Source: Oreohelix idahoensis
Lineage: Eukaryota; Mollusca; Gastropoda; Stylommatophora; Oreohelicidae
Direction of reading: 5' to 3'
Assembly (NCBI GenBank): GCA_024509875.1
Contig: JAMPIV010018779.1
Coordinates: forward strand, 338,307-402,306
Length of the DNA stretch: 64,000 bases
Position 1 is the stretch's first letter, and every line of letters starts with the position of its first letter. Both the position numbers and the translations under genes were made by a program. A model generated the notes under the pieces. The model was not told where the DNA came from. It did no database searches and was given only the letters and a program-made list of their open reading frames with translations. Positions 21,432-33,178 of the stretch are shown piece by piece.

Positions 21432-22735
21432 AATTTGTACAATAAGTACAGAACTATAGCTCTTGTAAGCCATGCCAGCAAAACACTATTACAAATCATA
21501 ATGACAAGGATGCAACAAAAGCTAGAAACAGAAATAAACGAAGTACAGGCGGGTTTTCGACCAGGTAGAGGCACTAGAGATCATATATTCAACATGAGGA
21601 TCATCATAGAAAAGTGTAGAGAATTCAACGTTGACCTACATACTTGTTTCATTGATTACACCAAAGCTTTCGACTGTGTACAACATCAGCAGTTATGGGC
21701 TATAATGGAAAATATGGGATTTCCAAACCACCTTATACAACTCATCGCACTGCTGTACCAAGAACAACAGGCAGCCGTAAGAATAGAGGGGGAAACATCA
21801 GAATGGTTTGAAGTACAGAAAAGAGTAAGACAAGGCTGTACCCTTTCCCTTTACCTGTTTAACATTTATGCCGAGAATATCATGAGAAACGTAAGAGATG
21901 ACCAAGAACACACAGAGTTTGACTCATTTAACATCGGCGGGTGACAAATCCCGGAAATCAGATATACTGACGACACAGTCCTCCTATCGACCAACCCAGA
22001 AGGACTTGAACAATTAATTCTGTCCACCAAAAAACACAGAGAGGCCCAGAATCTATACCTAAACACCAAGAAGACCAAAGTATTGATAACAGACAAAGTA
22101 AAGACCAAACCAGAAATTGAAATTGATAACGAAGAACTGGAAAGTGTTAATGAATTCGAATACTTAGGATCAATCATCAACAGCTCTGGCGACTGTGCAG
22201 TAGAAATTAAAAGAAGACTTGCAATTGCTTCACATAAACTAATACAGATGAAAAACCTATGGCAAGGCACAAGCAAAGAAACAAAGTTACAACTGATCAG
22301 AGCATGTATATTCCCAGTGGCAACATACGGCTGCGAGACTTGGATACTCAATAAAACAGTTGCAAAAAGGTTACATCATTCGAAACGAAATGCTACAGAA
22401 GGATGTTGAGAATACCCTGGACAGAAAAAAAGACCAACAGAGAAGTACTGCACTCACTAAACGTACAAGAACATTGGCTCCTAAATACCATCGCAATAAG
22501 GAAGCTGAAATTTTTCGGTCACATAAAAAGACATAATAGTCTGGAAAAAATAGTGATGGAAGGCATGGTCCCTGGAAAAAGGGGAAGGAGTCGACCTAGA
22601 CGACGGTGGACCCAGGACATCACAGAGAGTCTAAACTTGTCTTTGGCTGATGCAGGTCGACTTGCCCAGAATCGTGATGCGTTCAGAGCAGCTGTAATGG
22701 AGATAACGTTCTGGAAAGAATATGTCACATGATGA
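21432..22735 (+). pseudogene. 5'-truncated APE-type LINE, RT to C-terminus, inside the Jockey-like LINE
   Basis: A plus-strand ORF2 fragment starts in RT (YRTIALVSHASKTLLQ near 21445). It passes EVQAGFRPGRGTRDHIF, FIDYTKAFDCV and VRQGCTLSLYLFNIYAE, then after one in-frame stop (TGA at 21942-21944) the catalytic YTDDTVLL near 21965. It continues through the thumb (FEYLGSIINSSGD), YGCETW, and, after one frameshift near 22390, the C-terminal FFGHIKRHNSLEK...GRSRPRRRW part, ending TGA at 22730-22732. The flanks share a near-repeat, AATGATGGTTTTTA at 21417 and CATGATGACTTTTA at 22729, a possible eroded target duplication. The element lacks its endonuclease and is not active. Confidence 0.85.
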
Positions 22736-22739
22736 CTTT

Positions 22740-23080
22740 TAAGATTGTTAGATTGTTTGGTTCAGCTGCTATAGATACCTGGATACCTTCTATGTTGGTT
22801 GTATCAAATACTTCCCAGTCTATAATTTAAATGTTTCGTTAACTAAGACTGCGACACCTCCTCTATCTTCTTTCCTATCGTGCCTGAGTATCTTAAAGCC
22901 CTTGCAACTATATCGACTATTTGGGTTTAAAAGTGTCTCTTGAAGAGCATATATAGTGTTAGTTCCTCCTGTCTCTGCTAGTAGAGGTGCAAAATTCTTT
23001 TTTAACGCCTACAATTTCAATGAACAATTCTACATCCTTTCTTATCCATTGTTTATATTAACTAGTATCCCTTTTGTTTT
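22740..23080 (-). pseudogene. Jockey-like LINE, endonuclease N-terminal fragment
   Basis: In minus-strand pieces the motifs QETLLNPNSRYSCKGFKILR (about 22941-22880) and RGGVAVLVNETFK (about 22865-22825) are legible. They match the LQET and GGVAVLV landmarks of the apurinic-type endonuclease of Jockey/I-like LINEs. The second half of the endonuclease is missing at the junction with the nested LINE at 22735, which may mean a deletion before or during that insertion. Confidence 0.65.
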
Positions 23081-23165
23081 GTGTTAGAACTATTAGTTTG
23101 CTCTTAGTTTGTACTGGCCCTATCAGTTGCTTGAGGCATAAGGCCTACTCTTCGTGGTGATTCTT

Positions 23166-24552
23166 TTATGTAATTAAAGACTTTTTCAACACTTGAGTTT
23201 GTGACGATTCTTCTGTTCTTTCCTTTATCAAAACTCTCTCTATGTGCTTGATGGTTTTTGTTACCCATTTTTTCCATTTGGCTTCTTGCTTTTGTTTGCC
23301 ACTTTCCTTTTCTATTGCTTCTCTGTCTATGTTAATCTCCTGTCTCTGACTTTCTATCCTTTTTTGTGTAATTTCATTATCTTCTTTCAGTTCAGATAAT
23401 TTAACTAGTATCATTTCATTTTCTTCTTTCAGTGCTGACAATTTAACTACATCCTGGGCAATTTGGTGCTGTATGGCTTTCATTTCTTGAAGCATTGCCT
23501 CTGCACTTTTCAGTGCATTCGTACCTTCCAATGATGTAGTTGAACCATCCGACTTGTTTTTTGGTACTGTTTTGTTACTATCTACCTGGTTCTTACTTTC
23601 TTTAGCCAACTGTGTTTTAATCATTTTAACTTCCTCTTGCACACTCTTGATTTCTGTTATTACTTTAGTGCTCGTATATGTATTGTTTTCCTTTATATCT
23701 TTAATGAACGTTTTGAAAGGGGTTTTGGTTTTTATTGATTCCTTCAGTGCTTTTTTGGTCTGCTGATACACTGGGCAGCCCTGAAACCTGGTGCTGCGGT
23801 TCCCTTTACAATTAATGCATTTTCTGTTTTCATTACCCTTTTTATAGTCAGTATCTGACTTAGCCTTTTCGCAATGCGTAAAAGGGTGCGCCCCGGCACA
23901 AAACCTACATACGGTCTTCCCCCTGCAACTGTATCGGCCATGGCCAAATTTCAAGCGGTTGGAGCACTGCAAAACTGGGGAATGAAGGCTTCTGTGTTCT
24001 TTTTAGCTTTCCCAAATAGTACTGTCTTGGGGGGTTCCCTACCTTCTGTCGTTATTACTACCACTGGGGTTACTATACTCCCTTTCACTGTTATTCGTTC
24101 CACATGTACCAGCTTTAAATCTGGGTTCTGCTTGGCCAGGTTGTTTAAAACTTCCTCACCTGACAGGGTTTGGTTTAGACCTTTTACAACACATCTTCTG
24201 CTTTTTTTTTTTGAAATTTCTATTTGTACTTTGATGTTGTGGGCGGGTTGGATCAATTTTGGTTTTTCCTGCAGTTCTTGTAGTAAAGTTTTGGTTTTTT
24301 CTGTTTCATTTAGTGTTAGCATTATTCCACTGTTTTGTTTTTGTATTTTGGCAATGGCTTTTTTATCAATTACTTTTTCCAGGATGACCAGGATTTTGTC
24401 GTCTGGGAGAGATCGAAGCGTGGCTTCTGTTCCAGCTATTTGTGTCATTTTAACTTTTTGGGGGGTTTCCTTTTAGTTGGAGTCTTCTTTGTTTTCTCCT
24501 CTGGTTTCATGACTTCTTTTGGTTGTGTTTTTCTGGTTGTCCTGATTGTCAT
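23166..24552 (-). pseudogene. Jockey-like LINE ORF1 (gag-like, zinc-knuckle) in three frames
   Basis: The N-terminal basic segment starts at ATG 24552 (MTIRTTRKTQPKEVMKPEEK) and leaves frame at a C6A5 run near 24460. The next frame (24448-23951) reads MTQIAGTEATLRSLPDDKIL and onward. A second shift near 23960 leads into a frame with Jockey-type zinc knuckles: CRFCAGAHPFTHC (C-x2-C-x3-H-x4-C) and CINCKGNRSTRFQGC, in which the expected His is Arg. A long helical charged tail with leucine-rich repeats (KLSALKEENEMILVKLSELK) follows to 23166. The order gag, endonuclease, RT on one strand confirms a single LINE from about 24.6 kb down to 19.9 kb. Confidence 0.75.
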
Positions 24553-25129
24553 CTTCCCTGGGTCATATCTTTTTGTTAGCTGTCCTGGTTCCTGAGTTTT
24601 TGCCTTTATTGTTTATGCTTATTGTTGTTTTTACTTCTAAGCCTCCTTCCAGTTTTTCCCTTCTTGTCTCTATCCTGTCCTTTATTTCTGTGTCTCTGAC
24701 TTCAGAGTTCGTGGTCCTGTTTTTTTTCTGTCAGGTTTGGTGTGTTGTACTTATCAGGTGTCTTGGCCCACGCTTTTCCTTCCCCTGACTGTGCCCTGGT
24801 TATCGGTGGCATTGTCCCTGTCTTTTAATTTGCTACTACTCTTTTTATTATGTGCTTGGTTTTGTATGAACTTTAATGTTTATCCCTAGTCTCACTGCTT
24901 TAATCTTAAGTTGTGTATATCCTTGCTTTCTCCTTTCTTTTTTTTTTAAATTTTTATAATATTATTATTTACGAAACACTTTTAAACCTGTCTAGTAGAC
25001 CTTGTTGAACAGTTAAATCTAGTTCGAATTTTGCCAGGTAACTTTAATATATTTGTTTTACTTAAGTTATATTTTGATGGCTGAATATTATTATTAGTAA
25101 TCTATGGTTTTTGGTTTATTTTATTTTAT
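24553..25129 (-). other. Probable 5' UTR of the Jockey-like LINE and flank
   Basis: Pyrimidine-rich on the plus strand up to about 24950, then AT-rich. No coding frame is supported and the LINE 5' end could not be placed. Confidence 0.35.
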
Positions 25130-25570
25130 TTATTTTTTCTCACTACAATTCCTAAATTATACAAATATTTATAGCAATAGTTAAATAGTCCCCTAATACT
25201 TAATATTAACTGCAATAATCTAATACTTACATCAAACTATAAAGGAAATCACCACTTAAATTATGTCTATCAAGATAGCTGCCAGATCTCACACAAGCAA
25301 GTGCCACGTGGCGCTTGGATCTATTTAATTTCTATTATTTTTTTCCCGTAAAATTCGTGAGTTATATTAATAATCCAAGCGATACTTAACTAGTCACCAA
25401 TTACTTGATATTAAATGTAATAAGCTAATACTTAAATCAAACTAAAAAGAAATCGCCACTTACATTTAATATGTCTATCAAGCGTATTTAATAGAATTCC
25501 TAACTTACAATACTACTTCTAGCTATCAATTACCTAGTCACCTAAACCTAACAGCAATAAGCTAATACTA
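25130..25570. repeat. Diverged tandem repeat, period about 206 bp
   Basis: CTAATACTTACATCAAACTA near 25220 and CTAATACTTAAATCAAACTA near 25426 head similar blocks ending TATGTCTATCAAG. A third partial block (GCAATAAGCTAATACTAAAG) lies near 25550. It may be LINE 5' UTR monomers, but that is speculative. Confidence 0.55.
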
Positions 25571-26128
25571 AAGATAGATACAAAATTTAAAAACTTATCT
25601 GAAAACTTGAGTAGTTTGATGAATTTCTCCACTGTATTGGAAAATTCAGTTTTCTTCCAGGCCAAACCCCACAACTATTTTAAATAAACACTGTTTTTTT
25701 TATTTTTCATTTTATTTAACACCAAATAGAGTGAGAAATATAAGCAAATTATTTACTTATAACTAGGGAAACACGGCAGTAAGGGCAATTAAAAAAAAAA
25801 AACGACTAAAGTCGAATGTGGCAGTGAAAGAGTTAAGGGAATGGTAGCTAGGGAAAAAACTCTGTGGTGCCTCCCTTCCCTTAGTACCCTAAGCACGTGC
25901 TTACTTTGCTTAATGGCTAATCCAGCCCTGCCTCCAGTATATCGTTACTTTCATACTGCCGTATAATTAATGTCAAATTGACTGAGCGGTCTATCCTCTA
26001 GTTATCTGTACTTTCTTGCTGTCGTATAATTAATGCTAACTTGTTCATTATGTGAGGCCATCTCACAATTCAAATTCACAAGCCGCCAAAAACTTCACTC
26101 ACACAACTTAGTGGATGCATGTATTACT
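25571..26128. other. AT-rich sequence, nothing recognised
   Basis: Two near-copies of a short phrase (GTATAATTAATG at about 25961 and 26023) are the only structure seen. Confidence 0.4.
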
Positions 26129-26405
26129 CCTTTAGGATCATGAGGCTACAACCTTTAGGATCACGAGGTCACAAACTTTAGGATCATGAGGTCATAACCT
26201 TTAGGATTACGACGCCACAACCTTTAAGATCAGGAGGTCACAACCTTTAGGATCAGGAGGCCACAACCGTTAGGATCATGAGATAACAACCTTTAGGATC
26301 AAAAGGCCACAACCTTTAACGTTACGAGGTCATAACCTTTCGGATCATGAGGTCACAGCCTTTACGATCATGAGGTCACCACCTTTATGATCATGAGGTC
26401 ACAAC
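26129..26405. repeat. 23-bp minisatellite, about 12 copies
   Basis: The unit reads CTTTAGGATCATGAGGTCAC plus three bases. It is repeated in register with point changes (ATCATGAGG / ATCAGGAGG / TTACGAGG). Slight period drift is visible at the ends. Confidence 0.9.
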
Positions 26406-27900
26406 TGCAGTTATCGTCCATTATCGAAGCATGCTCCAAAACATTTCAGGTACTCTTTCAGTGGTCGTGTCTTTAGCAATTTAAAAAAAAAATATGAAGA
26501 CTCTTATCCTCATCATGAAAAAAAAATTGCCATATGAACTACTGCTGCAGGAGCTTATGTATGTTTGGTGCAGGCTACATGCAAGGATACCAGCTGTAGT
26601 GGTGGATCTATGTTACGTAAGGATAGTGATGATAATCATCATGGTGATGATGAAGACACTACTCGTCACATGCACAACCTCACCTTTGTCACCTGTTATG
26701 ACATGCCGGTGAAAATTACCTTATTTTTTACTTCGTCTATTCAGAGACCCATGGCAACTACATATAGTAATAAAACAGTTCCGATAACTTAAGGTCAATT
26801 ATTCTCCGGTGCCAGCTGTATGTCATCCAAGATAATAAATAATAAAGATAAGATAAAATAGAGAGGCAAGAGGCAACTAGCAAGAGATTCTGCATGGGTT
26901 GGCAACCTCATCGTGTAAAAACAATCGCTACGGAATTACCAGCGCAAGAATTGATAAAGATACGTTCTGAGCTGATAAGGAAGGTAGCTGCAGCTGGTTC
27001 TGTATTTTGTTGAATCGCGAATGCATGCTTCGTTCGTTTATAATCTTCAAAAGAGGGTCACCGTTATATGGACTCATTATATGTTGAATGTCCAAGAAGA
27101 CATTGGTTCCTTTCGGAGCTCATTATTATATTATACATCTTCTCATCGGAAGAGTTCTTCACTACAATAATAATCAACATTGTCAATTCAACAGACAGCC
27201 GTAACGTATCGATGTGGATAAGTCTTCAACTTGGAGTCCATGATTTATTAAACAATTCACACACGAAGACATTTCACGTAGGTATACATTCACATACAGT
27301 TCATTAGAATTTACTTGCATATATATTCTTATCCGTCCGTGTCATAATGAATTCATGTCGGCAGAACATCATGGCTATATACATGTGCTGCTGGGATTCA
27401 GACAGCCAGAAGTGAGCGCATGAGTCATGACGAAAATAATCAAATTACTTATCAACCATCCTTCCGTAACGCAGGTTAATCACTAACCTTATGAATTCGC
27501 TTGTATATATTATTATCTGGACTGACCCTGAGTCCTTGTATCACTTTACATAAATATGGCTATTAGCAAAGCCTATCAACCTTGGAAGGAGGTAAAAACA
27601 CGACTTCATGGCTTGACGGACAACGTAACAAGGGTACAGTAACTAAGTCACGAAGCGTGACCTTATCGACGCTAACACGTCATAATTTGGCCGTGTATTT
27701 CGAGTTCATTAATCCGTGAAGTATAAAAATCAATTTATATTAATTCTATTGACCCCAAAAAATGCGCACTGCCAATTCTAGCAGACGATATCAATAAAAC
27801 TACCGTAACAAGAATACAGGATTTGCTTTGGAGCAGGTTTCCTGCAATGAGCGTAGCTGCAATGGTGGTCCCATGCTCTGTATGGAGCAAAAAGAGAAGT
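26406..27900. other. Intergenic-like sequence, nothing recognised
   Basis: About 1.5 kb with scattered short frames of no recognisable similarity, a short ATGATGGTGATGATGAAG stretch near 26640, and no repeat shared with the rest of the window that I could detect. Confidence 0.4.
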
Positions 27901-28172
27901 GATGATGATGATGACGACGTCGACGATGATGATGATGATGCTGATGATGATGCTGATACTGATGAGGATGATGCTGATACTGATGATGATGCTGTTGACA
28001 CCGGCGATGATGATGATGATGCTGATGATGATGCTGATATGATGATGATGATGGTGATGATGCTGATGATGCTGATAATGATGATGGTGGTGATGATGCT
28101 GATGATGATGATACTGATGATGATTCTGATGATGATACTGATGATGATGATGATGCTGATGATGATGATGCT
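27901..28172. repeat. (GAT)n compound microsatellite
   Basis: About 272 bp of GATGAT interspersed with GCT, ACT and GAC triplets. It gives spurious long frames (poly-Asp on plus, poly-Ser and poly-His on minus) in five frames. Confidence 0.95.
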
Positions 28173-29420
28173 ATGAAAATCTCTAAATGCATAAGAAAGA
28201 AACAATCTTATATTTTAGTTATTGTCGTATAGTAGGTCTATCTTTATCACGTTCTATTTTTTCCAACATCTTTCACACCTTTCTTCATGGCATTTTCAAC
28301 CACAGTTTGCATTTGCATCGTTGCTAAAGTTATCTTGTTAATCACGACTGGAGTTAAAACTGTAACTTAATGCGCCTTTGATTTATTCTTACTGTGACGA
28401 TATTGTGTACGTCCTTCTACATTCTTCGTTCTCCCCTGCATTATCAACTGATTTTTTCATTTTCCTCATTCATCATCCTATTATTAGGCATATTGTATGC
28501 ACTAACATTTTTTGCTCTGACCACTCCCAGACTTGTTTACGTTTCACCATGTAAATCGTAGTATGACCGGGCTAATTAGACAGGTCAGCGGATAATACTT
28601 TTAACACTTAAGTCGTCAAGCCACCTTGGATAAAGTCGGTCATTGTTGACACAAGGTGGTTGCGCACGATCATGTACGTAAACACATGTGATAATATGTA
28701 ATCGCTTCCGATGGCCCATCTCTGTACCAATAAAACAGATAACCCCTCTGTGGAGATTATGTTGAGAAAGGTATTAGGCAGGAAAAAAGTTCACCGATGT
28801 GTTTGGGAGTTTGCAAAAATGCAATCGCGATCTGAGGACAGAAGCCAAGGTCGTGGGGAAATAGAACACTCTCCCTAATTTACTAGAAAACTTTATCCAG
28901 TGGAAAGCATTCGCATTCTCTTCTTTTTGTCCTTATCTCGAATAGGTCTCTCTCTTTCTTAACGAGCCAATTTCTGGAGACCTTCTTCATAATATTTTAT
29001 AAGCCATCCCCAGCGACAACTACTGTTGTAGCTACACCAAGGTCAACTCACGACAGTAATCTCTAAATAGAAGACACTAATAAACTCGCCACTAAATAAA
29101 AATGTATTCTCCAGACACAAAAATGAAGCAGGAACAATAATACAAATGTTGATGGCAATAATCTCTCCGGAACAATTCCTGTTAGAAAGGGATTCATTCA
29201 TTTCTACACAAGTTGGAGTGTTTAGTTTTCCGTTCACCTTCCAATAATTATCACTGATTGCTTCTATTTTCGGTAAAATGTATTTGCTGCCTGTTAAGAG
29301 TTATTTTATTCTCGTCATAGAAATAAAAATTAAAGAGAAAAAAAAATCAGAATACATTTGGTGGAAAAAAAAGGAGAGATAAAGACATGTGTTCTCTGGA
29401 AATTTATAGAAATGAGTAAA
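28173..29420. other. Intergenic-like sequence, nothing recognised
   Basis: No coding, tRNA-like or repeated structure was identified in this stretch. Confidence 0.4.
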
Positions 29421-29665
29421 CTAAAGACTACACGACATAGGAACGAGAAAGAGACTAGAGAGTACCGTGTTGTAAAGCACGCTGTGTGTCGCACCGGTAA
29501 CAGAAAACTGAGCGAAATATGAAGGACGTAGGGACAAATGAGTTTCACGTTGTGGGGTACTTGTTTGTGTCACACCGGTAACAGAAAACTGAGCGAAATA
29601 GAAACGAGGCAGGGAGAAATAAATGTCACGTGCTGGGGTAATTGTATGTGTCGCACCGGAAAACA
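29421..29665. repeat. 81-bp tandem repeat, about 3 copies
   Basis: CACCGGTAACAGAAAACTGA begins at 29492 and 29573, and CACCGG again at 29654, exactly 81 bp apart. An older half copy lies upstream (from about 29421), and a stray CACCGG occurs at 29698. Confidence 0.85.
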
Positions 29666-30458
29666 TGAGGCCCCTGTGGTTGATTCATTTTGAGTTACAC
29701 CGGTTTAAAAAATGTACAGAAAAATAATATAGTACAACATGACACCAGTTAGAAGATGGCATAATAATAAACAATCAGAAAATAAATATAATGAAGGACT
29801 GCAGAAAAAACATTAGAAAGCTGATAATTTGTTGGAATCCGTTGTGAACTATTTGTGGAGCTATGGACTGGATAATAACAGTGTTATCTCTGTGTTTGTG
29901 TGTGTTTGTATGTGTGTATATTAGTTTGTGTTAGGGGATAGAAATAGGACGGAGGACTGCCATGTTGTTACAGATGTCTATCTACTAGAGCCTTGCAAGT
30001 ATAAATATTTCAAAAACACAAATGAGTAACGCGTTGTACACAAACAAAATAACCAGGATAATGCTGCTTTTCTCCCCTGGGACATTCATTTCTATTGATT
30101 TTCTAGTTAACAATGTTGGCTGGACCGGATTCTAGGCACCTCAATGTACTTTTCTGTTTTAGCGTCTAGAAAACAAATTTTAAATGAACAGAGCGGACGA
30201 GAATGGTTGTTAGCAGTCTAAGACTTAGGTAGACAATTTGAGGTTTAGTGATGGAAAGAGGCAAGAAGGTAAGATGAGAAAATGTGACAGACGGTACAGA
30301 GGAATAAGTTCGTAGTTAATGGTAACGGTAAATGTTGTAGCCAATGGCATTGTGGTGATGGTAGGAGAAAGAGGCTGTCTGTAGGTACAAAGATGCAAGG
30401 ATTATATATGTGCATTCTCTTGTGTGGGATACAGCTCATTCACAATTTAGCTCGCTGC

Positions 30459-30460
<2 letters not shown>
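29666..30460. other. Nothing recognised
   Basis: AT-rich, with a (GT)-rich patch near 29895-29935. No coding support. Confidence 0.4.
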
Positions 30461-30528
<68 letters not shown>

Positions 30529-30540
30529 TCTCTCTCTCTC
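30461..30540. repeat. (CT)n microsatellite
   Basis: About 80 bp of CT repeats with few interruptions, joined directly to a (TA)n tract. Confidence 0.95.
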
Positions 30541-30544
30541 ACTC

Positions 30545-30577
30545 CATATATATATATATATCTATATATCTATATAC

Positions 30578-30666
<89 letters not shown>
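30545..30666. repeat. (TA)n microsatellite
   Basis: About 120 bp of alternating TA, self-complementary. Confidence 0.95.
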
Positions 30667-30669
<3 letters not shown>

Positions 30670-30740
30670 GACATTTCAGTCATAACTGACTGTGAGAATG
30701 CACCCGTGAGGTACAGTCCTTAGCTGCTTTTTTTTCTGGT

Positions 30741-30905
30741 GTTATTTTCGACGTTTTCTGCTCTCTTCTGTTTGCTATGAGGGCTTCTTTTCATCCAATC
30801 TGAGGTAGCGCCGTGGAGAGCATCGCCATTTGGTAAGATCAGCAGCTCCATCCTCCCAGGTTGCAGGAGTTATGTCCAGTGCCCTCATGTCTCTTGCACA
30901 TGTGA
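30741..30905 (-). pseudogene. LINE ORF2 C-terminal fragment
   Basis: On the minus strand a frame reads VTCARDMRALDITPATWEDG, then AADLTKWR and a Lys/Arg-rich end before a stop near 30780. C-[KR]-R-D-[ML]-x-A-L-x-I...W-E followed by A-A-D-x-x-x-W-R is the usual C-terminal signature of one APE-type LINE group, just before a zinc finger that is lost here. It abuts an interspersed repeat at 30901. Short, so the assignment is tentative. Confidence 0.45.
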
Positions 30906-31690
30906 CGGTATTGCCTCCCCTGCTTTGCAGTAGTGGTCCAACAGTGGCCAAAACTCAAGAGTATCTAATATGGGCTTCAAAGGTATCTACATGCGCACAA
31001 GATTGCTCTTGGCAGAGATGTAGATAGAAGGGTAATGACACTTCTATTACAAAGAGAGTCTTCACAAGATATTCAGATAAGCGAAAACAATGCTGCTTTG
31101 GCTGAGCACGTTAATTCTAGAATCTGCCCACCACTTTTGTGAAGGAATTACGCACTTATTAATTTCAGCTCGTTCAAGCCCCCACCCTTCATTTACTCAG
31201 TGGAATTATTATTATGGTATAGCTCTGTTTAGAGTGTGTAGTAAATTGACTGAGACAAACTTGCATTAACTTTAAAAGGATTAAATCGAAATTTGTAACA
31301 TTACAAATGACAAAATTTAACAATCACTTTAGGTTTTAACAGTTTGAAAAAAAAGTGAATAGTTTAGAAGAAAAGTTTCATCATTGATTTATAATAGAGA
31401 TGATGTGAAAAAGTTCACTTTGGCAGCGTATATATTTTTCACTTAGCTCCCAATAGTAATTTCTGCTCCCTGTGATGGGTTCTGTGAACACTGTTCTCAC
31501 TCGTCGCTGGTCAAGGTTAAAGGTGCCGCACGTTCCTAGAACGTCAAGGAGTAACGGCCAAGCTGGTCCTGCGTCTGTCTATAAGACCCTCTTATGATGG
31601 CGTCTCGCACAACATCAGTCCACTTCTATCTTCTCTTGGTTCCATAGATAGTACTTTCTGCTGTTAGCACCAATAAGCCAATCTTGGTGT
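30901..31690. repeat. Interspersed repeat family R1, copy 1
   Basis: Starts TGTGACGGTATTGCCTCCCC, identical in its first 60 bases to 36721-36780. It continues co-linear with that copy through CTGAGCACGTTAATTCTAGA and CTCGTCGCTGGTCAAGG to TAGTACTTTCTGCTG (about 31660). Non-coding. Confidence 0.85.
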
Positions 31691-32030
31691 CATGGATTGC
31701 CTCACCTGCTTTGCAGTAGTGATCCAACAGTGACAAAAACTCAAGAGTATTTAATATTGGCTTTTAAGGTATGTACCTGCGCGCAAGATTACTCTTGGCA
31801 GAGATGTAGATAGAAGATTAATAACACTTCTACCTTAAGGGAGATTTCACAAGATATTTCCAGAAGTCATGAACAATGTTGCATTGGGCTGAACAATCGC
31901 TAACGCATTATATATGGTCCGTCGCCTTTTGTGAAGGATTTAAGCAATGGTTTAGCCCGGTCAAGCCCCCAGTTGGTGTAATCCAACGAATTCCCTCTTA
32001 TACGTAATAGCTCTGTTTAGAGGTAAATAT
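31691..32030. repeat. Family R1, copy 2 (partial, directly adjacent)
   Basis: TGCTTTGCAGTAGTGATCCA at about 31709 restarts the same family in the same orientation and runs to ATAGCTCTGTTTAGAG near 32020. More diverged than copies 1 and 3. Confidence 0.75.
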
Positions 32031-32719
32031 ATGTCTGGGTATTTATATATGTTAAAGAACCTGGCTCATACGGTTGCTTTCATACCTATAAAAAACTTAA
32101 TCGACTGTGATTGTTTAGTTTTAAAACAACAGGTAACAAATGTAATAATCAATTAGTATTAACAGTTGCTGGTGATTTTATATTGGAATCAAATTTTCTC
32201 ATCAAGGAGAGTTAGGATGAGGATCTATCAAAAGTCCTTTTTGCTGGTGCCTTTTCACAAGCATTTAACGTTTATAAGGAAGTCCTGCAGCTGTGGTTCA
32301 TCAATTACGTGATGACGAAAGCCTTCTCCACATTCTCTTCCACAGTAGGCGGTTAGGGTTGATGCTTTTCTCTGACACTAGCGGCGTTAGTACCATAAAT
32401 CGTCTGATGGCTTGTAACCACAATCTTTAGACAAATAAAAAGAAACAAATGCTTGCTAAGTACACTTGTTCGCCGCAAACTAACAGGCCCATTGTCATGC
32501 GCTCCACCCACCAATGTTAACCTCTAAGAAGAATTAAATTCCAGAGCACACAGTGTAACTCAGGGATTATGATGAAAATTCACCAATATCCTTCTGGGTG
32601 TTAACTAGGAAATTGCGTCTGGAGTGCTTGAATAATGATTTGCCTAAATTACAATTAAAAAGGTACATAAATCTCACAAGATAATATGTTACACCTTATG
32701 CACCTGTGATGTAATCATC
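32031..32719. other. Nothing recognised
   Basis: No coding or repeat structure seen apart from AT-rich composition. Confidence 0.4.
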
Positions 32720-32872
32720 ACTCATTACTCATCACTACTCCCGTCGGAGTCTGGGGTCGCTCTTCTGTCGGGTTTCAGAAACAATCACCAGCTCTTGCAG
32801 TAGTGGTTCATGCATATACTATTTTCATATGTTGAGGTTGCCAGCCTTGTATATAACCACGTAGCAAGAAAC
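32720..32872 (+). repeat. Interspersed repeat family R2, copy 1
   Basis: CAATCACCAGCTCTTGCAGT...GTTGAGGTTGCCAGCC recurs at 40050-40115 and, inverted, at 45025-45160. It may be a SINE-like element; no tRNA-type promoter is visible. Confidence 0.65.
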
Positions 32873-32991
32873 CTGTAAAATTTACATTAGTAAATACATT
32901 GTTTGCACTTACCCCAAAATTTTGGGAAAACACAATCTCCTTGCACAGATTTAGACTGGACACAGCTCTGTATTAGATGCTTCGAAATCAC

Positions 32992-33178
32992 TTAGGTCTG
33001 GAAATTAGTGTTAATTCCTCTGACGGCGGGTGTTCTGCGAAATCCTGGCATGGGAAATCTTTTGTTTAATTCCTCTATGACTTGGTCTGGGAAATTAGAG
33101 TTAATTCCTCTGACGGCGGATGTTCTGTGAAATCACCTGGGCCTGGGAAAACGTTTGTTAAATTCTTCTATGACTTGT
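32992..33178. repeat. 89-bp tandem repeat, two copies
   Basis: GTTAATTCCTCTGACGGCGG occurs at about 33010 and 33100, each followed by TGTTCTG.GAAATC and CTATGACTTG. Confidence 0.8.

Noticed and set aside
21866..22351. 161-codon minus frame opposite the LINE ORF2
   Set aside because: Antisense shadow of the RT and thumb coding region.
27735..28205. Long Ser/His/Asp-rich frames at the (GAT)n tract
   Set aside because: Five frames of a triplet repeat are open at once, so openness is a property of the repeat.
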